A stretch of 55,208 nucleotides of DNA from Methylocystis sp. (GTDB taxonomy: Bacteria > Pseudomonadota > Alphaproteobacteria > Rhizobiales > Beijerinckiaceae), in NCBI GenBank assembly GCA_024506175.1, contig JAMBEQ010000185.1:1-55208 (forward strand), written 5' to 3'. The position numbers were made by a program, and so were the translations under genes. The notes beneath the pieces are model-generated. The model worked only from the letters and a program-made list of their open reading frames with translations, did not search any database and was not told where the DNA came from. Positions 27,568-37,529 of this stretch are shown piece after piece; position 1 is the stretch's first letter, and every line of letters starts with the position of its first letter.

Positions 27568-29112
27568 TCACCCCTCGTAGCAATCCTTCACCAGCCGGTC
27601 GAGCAGCCGCACGCCGAAGCCGGAGCCCCAGCTCTGGTTGATGTCGCTCGCGGGCGAGCCCATGCCTGTGCCGGCGATGTCGAGATGCGCCCATGGGGTT
27701 TTGCCGACGAAGCGCGCCAGGAACTGCGCGGCGGTGATCGAGCCGCCATGGCGCCCGCCGGTGTTCTTCATATCGGCGAATTTCGAGTCGATCAGCCTGT
27801 CGTAGGAAGGACCCATGGGGAAGCGCCAGAGCTTCTCGCCGGTCGCCGTTCCGGCCTTGGTCAGGCGCTCCGAAAGCTCGTCGTCATTGGAGAAGAGTCC
27901 GGCGTATTCCTGGCCGAGCGCAACGAGAATGGCGCCGGTCAGCGTGGCGAGATCGACGATCGCCACCGGCTTGTGCTTTTCGATGACATAGGTGAGCGCG
28001 TCGGCGAGCACCAGACGGCCTTCCGCGTCGGTGTTGATGACCTCGATCGTCTGGCCCGACATGGATTTGACGATGTCGCCGGGGCGCTGCGCCTTGCCGC
28101 CGGGCATGTTCTCGACGATGCCCAGCACGCCCACGACATTGGCCTTGGCCTTACGCGCTGCGATGGCGTAGAGCGCGCCGGTGACGGCGGCCGCGCCGGC
28201 CATGTCGCCCTTCATATCCTCCATGGACGCGGCGGGCTTGATCGAAATGCCGCCGGTGTCGAAAACGACGCCCTTGCCGACAAAGGCTATGGGCGCCGCG
28301 CCCGCCTCGCCGCCGTTCCAGCGCAGGACGACCAGCCGGCTTTCATTGTCGGAGCCCTGCCCTACGCCGAGCAGCGCGCGCATGCCGAGCTCGGCCATGG
28401 CCTTCTCGTCGAGGATTTCGACCTCGACGCCGAGTTTCATCAGCTCTGAGGCTCGCCGCGCAAATTCAGTCGGAGAGAGCACATTGGCTGGCTCATTGAC
28501 CAGCGTGCGGGCGAGAATCACCGCCTCGGCTGTGCTGCCGGCCTCCGCCACGAGGGATTTGGCGCTTTCCGCGTCGGCCACCCCCAGCTTGATCTCGACC
28601 GGCCCGTCCTTCTCCTCGTCCTTCTTCTTGGTCTTGTACTGGTCGAATTTGTAGGCGCGCAGCCAGCCCCCGAGCGCGAATTGCGCCGCCGCCGCGGCCG
28701 GCTCGGAGGGCGCCTCCGGCAAATCGAAGAGAACGACCGCCGCCGCGCCTTGTCCGAGCTTGGACGCAGTCTGCCCGCCGAGCGAGAGATAATCGTCGAA
28801 CTTGGCCGGCTTGTCGCTCTCATCACAATTGCCCGCCGCAACTCCAATAAGCAGAAGCCGGCTCGCCAGCACGCCGACGGGAGCGAGAATCTCCAGCGAA
28901 GAGCCCGACTTGCCCTTGAATTTCGCGGCCGCGGCGGCGCGCCCGATCTGCGCCTGCGCCTCCTTGAGCAATTCCTTCACGCGATCCGACATGGCGAGGT
29001 CGGTCCCTGCAAAGACGACGAGCGTGCGGGAACGGGAGACGTCCTCGGGCGCGCGCAGGGCGGCTTCCGCTTCATCGTAGGAAAGGACCTCTAGTTTTGC
29101 ATTGAGAGACAT
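27568..29112 (-). CDS. pepA: Leucyl aminopeptidase (M17 family)
   Basis: Cytosolic dizinc/dimanganese aminopeptidase, 514 residues from the ATG at 29112 (the frame extends to 29418 without homology). The catalytic domain carries the metal and lysine block [15 protein letters not shown] and the family signature [14 protein letters not shown]. The N-terminal domain (about 1-170) is the usual macro-like domain, here with a Lys/Asp/Glu-rich insertion ([11 protein letters not shown]). In some bacteria PepA also binds DNA at Xer sites and carAB; that is not implied here. Divergent from lptG. Confidence 0.95.
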   Translation of the reverse strand: MSLNAKLEVLSYDEAEAALRAPEDVSRSRTLVVFAGTDLAMSDRVKELLKEAQAQIGRAAAAAKFKGKSGSSLEILAPVGVLASRLLLIGVAAGNCDESDKPAKFDDYLSLGGQTASKLGQGAAAVVLFDLPEAPSEPAAAAAQFALGGWLRAYKFDQYKTKKKDEEKDGPVEIKLGVADAESAKSLVAEAGSTAEAVILARTLVNEPANVLSPTEFARRASELMKLGVEVEILDEKAMAELGMRALLGVGQGSDNESRLVVLRWNGGEAGAAPIAFVGKGVVFDTGGISIKPAASMEDMKGDMAGAAAVTGALYAIAARKAKANVVGVLGIVENMPGGKAQRPGDIVKSMSGQTIEVINTDAEGRLVLADALTYVIEKHKPVAIVDLATLTGAILVALGQEYAGLFSNDDELSERLTKAGTATGEKLWRFPMGPSYDRLIDSKFADMKNTGGRHGGSITAAQFLARFVGKTPWAHLDIAGTGMGSPASDINQSWGSGFGVRLLDRLVKDCYEG

Positions 29113-29465
29113 TAGCGCCTCGCTGGAGGGACCGCGCGACGCCGAAATTGGCCGCGCTGAAGGAACATTGGGCGCGCAATATCCCGGCCAAGAGCGCGGG
29201 TCAAATGGCGCCGCCAAATCGCCGCGATCGGTCATGAGTATGCGAACGTTGCGGAAAAGCAACGCTCGAAAAATGAATGAATTGTCAGCGCGACGGGGGC
29301 CACTGGCCGCTTGCCTGGTCGATCCGGAGCGTCTAGCGATCCTTAAAGAGCGATTAACGCCGCGTCCCCGCGCGGCTGAAGAAGGAGCGAGCCGAGGCCT
29401 ATGGCGATGACGACGCAAAGCCGCGCGCCGGCCCGCTCAGCCCTGCGCCGCGACGGGGCGGCGCC
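29113..29465. other. Non-coding gap between pepA and lptG
   Basis: 353 bp between divergent genes. No convincing gene is seen. It contains a small hairpin, CGTTGC (29247-29252) with GCAACG (29259-29264), and must hold the promoters for both pepA and the lptG-lptD pair. In related genomes an lptF gene often occupies this spot; no lptF-like remnant was seen in any frame. Confidence 0.5.
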
Positions 29466-30551
29466 ATGATCGGCGCAACCATCACGCGCTATTTCGCCAT
29501 GCGCTTTACGCGTGTCATCCTGGCGATTTTCTTGACGATTTTTTGTCTGATGTTCGTCGTCGTCTTTGTCGAGATGCTGCGTCGCGCGAGCGACAACCCA
29601 GCGGCTGGGGCGGGGACGGTGGCGTTGATGACCGCCATGAAAGTGCCTGCCGCCGCTGAAATGATTCTTCCCTTCGCCGTGCTTTTCGGTTCGATGGCGA
29701 CCTTCGTCGAGCTGACTCGCAAGCTCGAGCTGATCGTTGCCCGCGCCGCCGGCATGTCGGTGTGGCAGTTTATCGCGCCGCCCGCCCTCGTCGCGCTCCT
29801 CATCGGGATCGTCTCGGTGACGGTCTACAATCCGCTCTCGGCGAAAATGAAGCAGCGCTCGGACCAGATGGAGCTGGAGCTGTTCGGCCGTCAGGGGAGC
29901 GTTCGAATCGATCATAGCGTGTGGCTGCGCCAGCATGGCGTCGACGGCCTCGCCGTCGTTCATGCGATCGAGGCCGCCAACAAAGGCGTCGACCTCAAGG
30001 AAGTCAGCGCCAACATCTATTCCGCCGAGGGCGGTTTCATCGAGCGGGTCGAGGCTCTAAGCGCTCACCTCGAGCCGGGCGTCTGGGTGATGAAGGACGC
30101 AACGGTGAGCGCCCCCGGCGAGCCCTCGCGCCAGGTCGGCTCTTATATGCTGGCGACGGACCTCACCCCTGAACAGGCCGCCGCCGCGACCACCCCCGCG
30201 CAAGGCACGCCTTTCTGGGATCTGCCGGAGATGACGAGCCGCACCGCCGAGGCGGGTCTCGACGCGACCGAGTATAGGCTGCAACTTCAAAGTCTTCTGG
30301 CGCGTCCTCTCCTCCTCGTCGCCATGGTCCTGGTCGCCGCCAGCTTTTCGTTAAGGTTCTTTCGTTTTGGCGGCGTCGCCAAGACCCTTTCCGGTGGCGT
30401 CGTGGCAGGCTTCGTGCTTTACATCGTCACTAAAATTCTCTCCGATCTCGGCGGCGCGGGGATGATCTCTCCCATCGTCGCCGCCTGGTCACCTGCGCTC
30501 GTCGGGAGCATGTTGGGCACGCTTACTCTTCTTTACTCGGAGGACGGTTGA
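29466..30551 (+). CDS. lptG: LPS export ABC transporter permease LptG
   Basis: A 361-residue YjgP/YjgQ-family inner-membrane permease of the Lpt machine that extracts lipopolysaccharide. Three N-terminal helices (about 15-38, 60-82, 100-122), a periplasmic beta-jellyroll-like domain (about 135-270) and three C-terminal helices (about 280-355). The KLELIVARAAGMSVWQ coupling region is LptG-like. Its TGA overlaps the lptD ATG by one base (TGATG). LptF is not encoded next to it, so the second permease must be elsewhere. Confidence 0.88.
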   Translation: MIGATITRYFAMRFTRVILAIFLTIFCLMFVVVFVEMLRRASDNPAAGAGTVALMTAMKVPAAAEMILPFAVLFGSMATFVELTRKLELIVARAAGMSVWQFIAPPALVALLIGIVSVTVYNPLSAKMKQRSDQMELELFGRQGSVRIDHSVWLRQHGVDGLAVVHAIEAANKGVDLKEVSANIYSAEGGFIERVEALSAHLEPGVWVMKDATVSAPGEPSRQVGSYMLATDLTPEQAAAATTPAQGTPFWDLPEMTSRTAEAGLDATEYRLQLQSLLARPLLLVAMVLVAASFSLRFFRFGGVAKTLSGGVVAGFVLYIVTKILSDLGGAGMISPIVAAWSPALVGSMLGTLTLLYSEDG

Positions 30552-33124
30552 TGCGTCGCCGCCTCCTCCGCATCTCGGCCCTCCTTTCGAGCGTCGCCGC
30601 CTTTTCAGGCGGCGCGACCTCCTTTGTCTCGCTTGCATCCGCACAGGGCGCCAGCGAGCGCATGGTCGTCGAGGCCAGGGAGATGGTCTACGACGAGAAG
30701 AAGAACACCGTCACTGCCGTCGGCCAGGTTCAGATCCTCTATAAGGGGCGCCTGCTGGAGGCGGATCGCGTTGTTTACGACCGGAATACGTCGCGCGTTT
30801 ATGCGGAAGGCCACGCCAAGCTGACCGAAACGAACGGCACCGTCGCCCGAGCCGAGCGTTTCGATCTTACCGACGACTTCAGGGCGGGCTTCATCGAAAG
30901 CCTGCAGGTCGATACGGCTGACAACACGCATTTCAGCGCGCCCCGCGCCGAGCGCACGGATGGCGTGACGACGTTCGATATGGGCTCATATACAGCGTGC
31001 GAGGCCTGCAAGGACGACCCGTCCAAGCCGCGCACCTGGCAGTTGAAGGCCAAGCGGATCATCCACGATAATGTGGAAAAGATGATCTACTACGAGGACG
31101 CCACTTTCGAGCTCCTCGGAACGCCGATCGCCTACGTGCCCTTCTGGTCCTCCGCCGACCCGACGGTGCGGCGCAAGTCCGGATTTTTGACGCCCGTCTT
31201 CACCTACCGCTCGCAGCTCGGCGCTGGCTTCGGCGTTCCCTATTTCTGGGCGATCTCGCCCGATTCCGACCTAACGGTCACGCCCACCTTCTTCACGCGT
31301 CAGGGCCCGTTCCTGAGCGGCGAGTTCCGCAAGCGCTTCGAGAACGGCGCCTTCTCGGTCCATGCCGAAGGCACGCATGTGGGCGACCCCGGCGCCTTCG
31401 CCATCGCGCCTTACGGCGCCAGAAATCGCGAATGGCGCGGCGCCGTTCAGTCGCAGGGCGATTTCTTCATCAACGACCGCTGGCGGTTCGGCTGGGACGT
31501 GACAGCCCTGTCGGACAGATATTTCCTCCAAGATTACAAGCAGTACAATTCTCTCCTGCAGAATTATTACTTCCGCGAGTCATCGTCGACGATCTATCTG
31601 AACGGACAAGGTCCGCGCAGCTTCTTCGACATGCGCGGCTATTACTTCCAGGTCCTTTCGCCCAGCGACGTGCAGGCTCAGCAACCGGTCGTGCATCCGG
31701 TGATCGACTACAACCGGGTCTTCGACATCGACCCGGCCAGGACGTCGGGCCTCGGCGGCCAGGTCGAAGTGGACGCCAATGTCACGAGCACCTCGGCGAG
31801 CGTTGCGAATTACGAGTCGATCAATCCGCGCACGCTCGACCGCATATACGGGCTCTATAACGTCTGCCAGCTTTATGCGCGCGACATCGTGCCCCAGCGC
31901 AGCACGTGTCTGCTGCGCGGCATCGGGGGCGACTATGAGCACGCCACGATCAGCGGGGCCTGGAAACGCAAGGTCATCGATCCCGTCGGCGGCGTCTGGA
32001 CGGCCTTCGCCTTCGCGCGCTTCGTGGGCAGCTATCTCGATTACGATCGAGAGGGCCTCTACCCGATCTATAATAATAACTGGCAACCGATCCCGAACGC
32101 CAATCAGGGCCTGTTCTTAAACGGCCAAGACCAGCGTTTTCGCGGCCAGGCGACGCCGGGCTTTGGCGCGGAATGGCGCTACCCGATCCTCGTGCGCAGC
32201 CCGATCGGCAACATTGTCGTCGAACCCATCGCGCAGATCGTGGCGCGTCCAAACCAGACGTCGATCCCCTCGCTCGTCAACATGGACGCCCAAAGTCTTG
32301 TGTTCGACGATTCGACGCTGTTCGAGTGGAGCAAATTCTCGGGTTATGATCGTTTCGAGACCGGCACGCGGTTCAACTACGGCGGGCAGGCGACGCTCTC
32401 GCTGCCCAATGGCGGCTTCATCAACGGAATGATCGGCCAGTCCTCGCAAGTCGCCGGCAGGAACAGCTACTCGACCGCTGACGCCGCCAATGTCGGGCTG
32501 AACTCGGGCCTCGACTCGCGCGTCTCCGACATCGTCGGGCGTCTGGCCTTTGCGCCGAACGCCTTCGTGAGCTTTGTCGCCAAGGGCCGCTTCGACAAGG
32601 ACAGTCTCAACGCGAGACGCATCGACCTTTTCACCAATTTCAACCTCGACGCGCTGAGCCTGCAGCTGCAATACGCCAATTACGCGTCACAGCCCGCCAT
32701 CGGCTTCGACGTGCGCCGGCAAGGCCTCTCGGCGAACGGCCGCTACGACATTACGAAGAACTATTTCCTGAGCGGCACAGTCACGTTCGACATGAGCCGC
32801 TACCTCTATAACCATCTCACCCAGAACCCGGTGCTCTATAGCACCTATACAGGCACGAATCTGACCGGCACCGCGCCGCTTTTCTCCGTCGCGGCGCTGG
32901 GTGTAGGCGCGGGTTACCACGACGAGTGCACGACGCTCTCGATCAACTATTCGCAGCTCTACCAGCCGCAGTCGTACACCGGTCTGCCTGCGCGCAATCA
33001 ATCCGTGATGGTGACTTTGCAGTTCAGGACCCTTGGCGAAGCGCGCTTCAATTACGGCCTTGGCTCGGTTCTGGTGAACGACGGCGTCCGCAATCCGATC
33101 GCCAGCACCACCTACGTGCGTTAA
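30551..33124 (+). CDS. lptD: LPS-assembly outer membrane protein LptD
   Basis: An 857-residue outer-membrane barrel that inserts LPS into the outer leaflet with LptE. Signal peptide at about 1-34 (ending LASA), OstA/LptA-like N-terminal domain at about 40-140 (EAREMVYDEKKNTVTAVG), then a large barrel rich in aromatic strand ends. Cysteines lie at 150 and 153 (ACEAC), two more in the middle of the barrel, and C793 near the C-terminus, compatible with the disulfides between plug and barrel seen in E. coli LptD, though without the adjacent Cys pair. Start ATG at 30551; a TTG lies just before it. Coupled to lptG. Confidence 0.94.
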   Translation: MRRRLLRISALLSSVAAFSGGATSFVSLASAQGASERMVVEAREMVYDEKKNTVTAVGQVQILYKGRLLEADRVVYDRNTSRVYAEGHAKLTETNGTVARAERFDLTDDFRAGFIESLQVDTADNTHFSAPRAERTDGVTTFDMGSYTACEACKDDPSKPRTWQLKAKRIIHDNVEKMIYYEDATFELLGTPIAYVPFWSSADPTVRRKSGFLTPVFTYRSQLGAGFGVPYFWAISPDSDLTVTPTFFTRQGPFLSGEFRKRFENGAFSVHAEGTHVGDPGAFAIAPYGARNREWRGAVQSQGDFFINDRWRFGWDVTALSDRYFLQDYKQYNSLLQNYYFRESSSTIYLNGQGPRSFFDMRGYYFQVLSPSDVQAQQPVVHPVIDYNRVFDIDPARTSGLGGQVEVDANVTSTSASVANYESINPRTLDRIYGLYNVCQLYARDIVPQRSTCLLRGIGGDYEHATISGAWKRKVIDPVGGVWTAFAFARFVGSYLDYDREGLYPIYNNNWQPIPNANQGLFLNGQDQRFRGQATPGFGAEWRYPILVRSPIGNIVVEPIAQIVARPNQTSIPSLVNMDAQSLVFDDSTLFEWSKFSGYDRFETGTRFNYGGQATLSLPNGGFINGMIGQSSQVAGRNSYSTADAANVGLNSGLDSRVSDIVGRLAFAPNAFVSFVAKGRFDKDSLNARRIDLFTNFNLDALSLQLQYANYASQPAIGFDVRRQGLSANGRYDITKNYFLSGTVTFDMSRYLYNHLTQNPVLYSTYTGTNLTGTAPLFSVAALGVGAGYHDECTTLSINYSQLYQPQSYTGLPARNQSVMVTLQFRTLGEARFNYGLGSVLVNDGVRNPIASTTYVR

Positions 33125-33228
33125 CCGGCGGCGCAAATTTGAACCGGCTTTCCTCGAAAGCCGCCGACCTCGGAGCGAGCGCCAAGAATGTGGAAGGCGT
33201 TGGCCGCCCCGCAAAGAAGGAGAAATTG

Positions 33229-34026
33229 ATGCGCCTTTCCCTGCTCTCGATCGTCTCGACCTCCTGGCGCGCTTTGGCGCTCGCGGGGGCAAGCGCCGGC
33301 CTCCTCCTGGGGGCGACGCCGTCGCTGGCGAGCGACGCCTTCTCCGATCAGCAGAAGGCCGGTATTGAGAAGATCGTCCACGACTATCTCGTCGCTAATC
33401 CCGAAGTGATCCGGGAGGCGATCGAAGTCTTGAAGAAGCGCGAGGAGGCCGCCGAACTAGCGTCCCGCGAGAAAGCCGTCACCGAGCAGGGCGAAAAAAT
33501 AATCCATTCGGCAAATCAGGCGGTCGTGGGCAATCCGGACGGGGACGTGACCCTCGTCGAGTTCTTCGACTACAACTGCGGCTACTGCAAGCAGTCTCTC
33601 GCCTCGGTCTCGAAGCTCATCGAAAGCGATCCGAAGCTGCGGGTCGTCTTGAAGGATTTCCCGATCCTCGGGGCCGACTCGGTCGAGGCGGCGCATGTCG
33701 CGACCGCCGCCCGCACGCAGCTCTCCCCGGCCAAATTCTGGGAGTTCCACAAAAAGCTGCTCTCCACGCGCGGCCATATCGGCAAGGCGCAGGCCGTCGC
33801 CGCAGCGAAGGAGGTCGGCGCCGACATGGACCGCCTCGAGAAGGACGCGAATAGCGCCGAGACCCAGACCGCGCTGAAGGAAGTGGCGACGCTTGCCGAG
33901 CAGCTCAAATTCGACGGCACGCCCTCCTGGGTCATCGGCAAGGAAGCGATCGTCGGGGGCGTCCCCTACGCCCAGCTCAAGGCGAAGATCGACAACATGC
34001 GCAAATGCGGCAAGGCTGCCTGTTAA
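33229..34026 (+). CDS. DsbA-family periplasmic thiol-disulfide protein
   Basis: A 265-residue protein from the ATG at 33229 with an AAGGAG ribosome site; the frame is open upstream inside lptD. Signal peptide at about 1-35 (ending SLAS). A helical N-terminal segment (about 38-92) precedes the thioredoxin fold, as in Com1/ScsC-like DsbA proteins and oligomerising relatives. Active site CGYC at 117-120 and the cis-proline in GTPSWV (P232). The C-terminus ends with two more cysteines (KCGKAAC). It probably oxidises or isomerises disulfides, possibly those of the neighbouring LptD (inference). Confidence 0.92.
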   Translation: MRLSLLSIVSTSWRALALAGASAGLLLGATPSLASDAFSDQQKAGIEKIVHDYLVANPEVIREAIEVLKKREEAAELASREKAVTEQGEKIIHSANQAVVGNPDGDVTLVEFFDYNCGYCKQSLASVSKLIESDPKLRVVLKDFPILGADSVEAAHVATAARTQLSPAKFWEFHKKLLSTRGHIGKAQAVAAAKEVGADMDRLEKDANSAETQTALKEVATLAEQLKFDGTPSWVIGKEAIVGGVPYAQLKAKIDNMRKCGKAAC

Positions 34027-34076
34027 TCACAGTCAAAGCGGCGCGTATCAAAACCCGCATCTTCGGGACCGTGGAG

Positions 34077-34110
34077 CCTTCAGGTTCGTTTCCTCGAGCG
34101 AACCTGAAGG
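34077..34110. terminator. Hairpin between the dsbA-like gene and aroQ
   Basis: CCTTCAGGTTCG (34077-34088) pairs exactly with CGAACCTGAAGG (34099-34110) around a 10-nt loop. It lies 50 bp after the dsbA-like stop, with no T-run. It is a likely transcript boundary before the aroQ-accB-accC operon. Confidence 0.55.
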
Positions 34111-34219
34111 CGCAGGCCCCGTCGATGCCGATCCGCCAAGTGGGCTTTCTTTACGGGTGCAATGCGGCTAAGAGAGAACGCGCTTCGCCATTTCAGGCAT
34201 GAGATCGTTCGGGAAGGCA

Positions 34220-34654
34220 ATGTCAGCCGTATACGTGCTCAACGGCCCAAATCTAAACCTTCTCGGCACGCGCGAACCCGGAATCTACGGCGTCGCGACT
34301 CTAGATGACATTCGCGCCCGGTTGGATGAACGCTGCGCCGCCAAGGGCGTTGCGCTCGTCTTCAAGCAGTCGAACTTCGAGGGAGACCTCGTCACCTGGA
34401 TTCAGGAGGCCGGCGCGGCAGGCGCCCCCGTCATCCTGAACGCCGGCGCGCTGACCCACACGTCCATCGCTCTCTATGACGCCATCAAGGGCGCGCAGGC
34501 CTCGGTGATAGAAGTGCACCTCTCCAATGTGCACGCCCGGGAGAGCTTCCGCCACCATTCTTATATCTCCCCGGTCGCGCGGGGAGTCATCGCGGGCTTT
34601 GGACCGCTTTCATATTTGCTGGCCCTAGAGGCCATTCTCGAAAACAACATCTGA
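34220..34654 (+). CDS. aroQ: 3-dehydroquinate dehydratase, type II
   Basis: Third step of the shikimate pathway (dehydroquinate to dehydroshikimate). A start at 34220 (ribosome site GGGAAGG) gives 144 residues, the normal dodecameric type II size. Active-site elements seen are the N-terminal [14 protein letters not shown], with catalytic-loop R18 and Y23, N74 and H80 (LNAGALTH), and H100 in [11 protein letters not shown]. It heads an operon with accB and accC (19 and 10 bp gaps), an arrangement common in proteobacteria. Confidence 0.96.
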   Translation: MSAVYVLNGPNLNLLGTREPGIYGVATLDDIRARLDERCAAKGVALVFKQSNFEGDLVTWIQEAGAAGAPVILNAGALTHTSIALYDAIKGAQASVIEVHLSNVHARESFRHHSYISPVARGVIAGFGPLSYLLALEAILENNI

Positions 34655-34673
34655 GAAAGACCTGGAAAAAACC

Positions 34674-35258
34674 ATGGCGCGCAAAGCACAGCCCACCAAG
34701 ACCACGCGCGGCCGCCGCTCCGCGGCCGCCGCCGCCGTTCCCGCTGCACCCAAAGCCGCTCCTGGGCCGGCGCCCCTGATCGATCCCGCGCTGCTGCGCA
34801 CCATCGCCGAGCTCGTCGCGCAGAGCGACCTTACCGAATTCGAAGTCGAAAAGGGCGATCTGCGCATTCGCGCCGCCCGCACGCCTGCCCCCTTGGCTCC
34901 CGCCACGGTGACAATCGCCGCGCCAGCCGCGCCTCAAGCCTATGCGACGGCGCCGGCCGCGCCAGCGCCGACCCCGGCTCCCAAGGCAGCGCCCGCGCCG
35001 GTGGAGGAATCGCTCGCCGATCACCCGGGTACGGTGAAGTCGCCCATGGTCGGGACCGCCTATCTGCGGCCCAACCCCGACGCCAAGCCTTTCATCGAGG
35101 TGGGCTCGCGCGTCTCCGCCGGCGACAAGCTCCTGCTCATCGAAGCGATGAAGACGTTCAACGACATTGTCGCGCCCAAATCGGGGGTCGTCACCGCCAT
35201 CATCGTCGAAGACGGACAGCCGGTGGAATATGGCGAACCTCTTCTCGTGATCGAATAA
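34674..35258 (+). CDS. accB: Acetyl-CoA carboxylase biotin carboxyl carrier protein
   Basis: Carries biotin between the carboxylase and transferase halves of acetyl-CoA carboxylase, the first step of fatty acid synthesis. 194 residues. The biotinyl lysine is K160 in EAMKTFN. The N-terminus (1-30) is an extra basic/alanine-rich segment, making it longer than E. coli AccB (156). An Ala/Pro-rich linker (about 70-112) joins the dimerisation part to the biotinyl domain (about 118-194). accC follows after 10 bp. Confidence 0.96.
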   Translation: MARKAQPTKTTRGRRSAAAAAVPAAPKAAPGPAPLIDPALLRTIAELVAQSDLTEFEVEKGDLRIRAARTPAPLAPATVTIAAPAAPQAYATAPAAPAPTPAPKAAPAPVEESLADHPGTVKSPMVGTAYLRPNPDAKPFIEVGSRVSAGDKLLLIEAMKTFNDIVAPKSGVVTAIIVEDGQPVEYGEPLLVIE

Positions 35259-35268
35259 GGCTCGCGAG

Positions 35269-36627
35269 ATGTTCGACAAGATACTCATCGCCAATCGAGG
35301 CGAAATCGCCCTCCGCATTCTCCGCGCCGCCAAAGAGCTGGGCATCGCCACCGTCGCCGTGCACTCGACGGCGGACGCCGACGCCATGCATGTCAAGCTC
35401 GCCGACGAATCCGTCTGCATCGGCCCGCCCGCCGCGCGGGAGTCCTATCTCAATATTCCGGCGCTCCTTTCCGCTTGCGAGATCACCGGCGCGGACGCCG
35501 TGCATCCCGGCTATGGCTTCCTCTCCGAGAACGCCCGTTTCGCGGAAATTCTCGAGGAGCACAACATCTCCTTCATCGGCCCCAAGTCCGAACATATCCG
35601 GCTGATGGGCGACAAGATCGAGGCCAAGGCGACGGCCAAGCGGCTCGGCATCCCCTGCGTGCCCGGCTCCGAGGGCCCTGTGCTGTCCGAGAAGGAAGCG
35701 CTGAAGGTCGCGCAGAAGATTGGCTTCCCCGTGCTGGTTAAGGCGGCCTCGGGCGGCGGCGGGCGCGGCATGAAGGTTGCGCGCGACGCTCATGATCTCG
35801 GCGTCGCCATGGCGACGGCGCGGACGGAAGCCAAGGCCGCTTTCGGCGACGACACTGTATACATAGAGAAATATCTCGAAAAACCGCGCCATATCGAGAT
35901 TCAGGTCTTTGGCGACGGCAAGGGCGGGGCCATTCACCTCGGGGAACGCGACTGTTCCCTGCAGCGCCGGCACCAGAAGGTCTTCGAGGAGACCCCCTCC
36001 CCCGCGCTCAACGACGTCCAGCGCCGCGAGATCGGCGAGACCTGCGCCAAAGCGATGCGCGAACTGCAATACGCCGGCGCCGGCACGATCGAATTTCTCT
36101 ACGAAAACGGCGAGTTCTTTTTCATCGAAATGAACACGCGCATCCAGGTCGAGCATCCTGTGACGGAATCGATCACGGGAATCGATCTGGTCTGCGAGCA
36201 GATCAGGGTCGCCGCCGGCTCGCCGCTCTCCATGAGACAGGAGGACGTCCAGTTCTACGGCCATGCGATCGAATGCCGCGTAAACGCCGAACATCCCTTG
36301 ACCTTCCGCCCCTCGCCCGGCCGCATCGCCTATTACCATCCGCCGGGCGGCGTCGGCGTGCGCGTCGATTCCGCCGTCTATCAGGGCTACTCCATCCCGC
36401 CCAATTACGACTCGCTCATCGGCAAGCTGATCGTCCATGGCCGCAACCGCACCGAGGCGCTCATGCGCTTGCGCCGTTCGCTCGATGAATTCATCGTCGA
36501 CGGCATAGACACCACGCTGCCGCTCTTCCGCACCTTGGTGCGCAACTCTGATATCCAGAATGGCGTCTATGACATCCACTGGCTCGAACATTTTCTCGCG
36601 ACAGGCGGGATCGAGCCGGGATTCTAG
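35269..36627 (+). CDS. accC: Acetyl-CoA carboxylase biotin carboxylase subunit
   Basis: ATP-dependent carboxylation of biotin on AccB. 452 residues, the normal size. Motifs seen are the start [16 protein letters not shown], the glycine-rich ATP loop [12 protein letters not shown] (near 160-171), [11 protein letters not shown], and the catalytic [14 protein letters not shown]. It is followed by a strong hairpin at 36640-36674, consistent with the end of the aroQ-accB-accC operon. Confidence 0.97.
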   Translation: MFDKILIANRGEIALRILRAAKELGIATVAVHSTADADAMHVKLADESVCIGPPAARESYLNIPALLSACEITGADAVHPGYGFLSENARFAEILEEHNISFIGPKSEHIRLMGDKIEAKATAKRLGIPCVPGSEGPVLSEKEALKVAQKIGFPVLVKAASGGGGRGMKVARDAHDLGVAMATARTEAKAAFGDDTVYIEKYLEKPRHIEIQVFGDGKGGAIHLGERDCSLQRRHQKVFEETPSPALNDVQRREIGETCAKAMRELQYAGAGTIEFLYENGEFFFIEMNTRIQVEHPVTESITGIDLVCEQIRVAAGSPLSMRQEDVQFYGHAIECRVNAEHPLTFRPSPGRIAYYHPPGGVGVRVDSAVYQGYSIPPNYDSLIGKLIVHGRNRTEALMRLRRSLDEFIVDGIDTTLPLFRTLVRNSDIQNGVYDIHWLEHFLATGGIEPGF

Positions 36628-36639
36628 ATGACAGTCGTC

Positions 36640-36674
36640 ATTCCCGACGCTCGCGCAAGCGAGCGCTCGGGAAT
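36640..36674 (+). terminator. Strong palindromic hairpin after accC
   Basis: ATTCCCGA (36640-36647) pairs with TCGGGAAT (36667-36674), and CGCTCGC (36648-36654) with GCGAGCG (36659-36665), leaving a 4-nt GCAA loop and one bulged base. The stem of about 15 bp begins 12 bp after the accC stop. No T-run. Confidence 0.55.
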
Positions 36675-36740
36675 CGACAGCTGGACAAAGCGCTCGGGCG
36701 TCTGGCCGGCTGAGAGAGATCGCCCTCTCAGCAGATCAGA

Positions 36741-36813
36741 TTGCGCTCCAGATTTTTGATTTTGCGCGATTTCTTATCGCTCGCGTGATTCCATGCGAGC
36801 GGAAAGCGCGCTA
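36741..36813. repeat. Composite palindromic repeat, copy B (5'-truncated)
   Basis: It shares TTGCGCTCC, then GCGCGATTTCTTATCGC, GATTCCATGCGAGC and GGAAAGCGCGCTA with the copy at 53818-53932. The first palindromic unit is missing or reduced. It lies between accC and aat, ending 43 bp before the aat start. Confidence 0.75.
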
Positions 36814-36856
36814 ACGCCCGCTGCATTTTCCAGAATTCGGCGCTATCCTTCTTCAT

Positions 36857-37525
36857 ATGTCGAAGCCGGGCGCATCATACGCCATCACGCCGCAGCTTCT
36901 GCTGCGCGCCTATTCCATCGGCCTTTTCCCAATGGCGGAGAGCGCCGAGGACGATCAGCTTTTTTGGGTCGATCCGGAAAAGCGCGCCATCTTTCCGCTG
37001 GATGCCTTCGTCGTCTCGCGTTCGCTCGCGAAAACGGTGCGCTCCGATCGTTTCGAGGTCGCTGTCGACCGCGACTTCGACGCGGTGATAGACGCCTGCG
37101 CGGCGCCCGCGCCCGAACGTGAAAAGACCTGGATCAACGACGAAATCCGCGGCCTCTATCGCGCGCTTTTCGACATGGGCTTCGCCCATACCGTCGAATG
37201 CTGGCGGGAGGGCAAGCTCGTGGGCGGCCTCTATGGCGTCGCCCTGCGCGGCGCCTTTTTTGGCGAAAGCATGTTCCATCGCGAGCGCGACGCGTCCAAG
37301 GTTGCGCTCACCCATCTTATGGCGAGGCTGCGCGCCGGCGGCTTCCAATTGCTAGACACGCAATTCATGACGACGCATCTCGCGTCGTTGGGCGCGATCG
37401 ACATTTCGCGAGAAGCCTATCACCGCCAACTGGAAGAAGCGCTCGGCGTCGTAGCCAATTTCTACGTCTGGGGGCCGCAGGAAAGAGTCTCCGGCCGCCA
37501 GGCGCTCGCCGCGCTCGGCGATTGA
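36857..37525 (+). CDS. aat: Leucyl/phenylalanyl-tRNA-protein transferase
   Basis: Transfers Leu or Phe from tRNA to N-terminal Arg or Lys of proteins, marking them for ClpS/ClpAP degradation. 222 residues. Family motifs are RAYSIGLFPMAE near the start, FWVDPEKRAIFPLDAF, and the C-terminal GESMFHRERDASKVAL and LLDTQFMTTHLASLGA blocks. It converges on the DUF2155 gene with only 4 bp between stops. Position after accC and before DUF2155 and NDUFA12 genes matches many alphaproteobacteria. Confidence 0.95.
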   Translation: MSKPGASYAITPQLLLRAYSIGLFPMAESAEDDQLFWVDPEKRAIFPLDAFVVSRSLAKTVRSDRFEVAVDRDFDAVIDACAAPAPEREKTWINDEIRGLYRALFDMGFAHTVECWREGKLVGGLYGVALRGAFFGESMFHRERDASKVALTHLMARLRAGGFQLLDTQFMTTHLASLGAIDISREAYHRQLEEALGVVANFYVWGPQERVSGRQALAALGD

Positions 37526-37529
37526 CGGG

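Noticed and set aside
36628-36856. Possible small RNA gene in the accC-aat gap
   Set aside because: The structure is explained by a terminator-like hairpin and repeat copy B; no promoter-like boxes were found between them.
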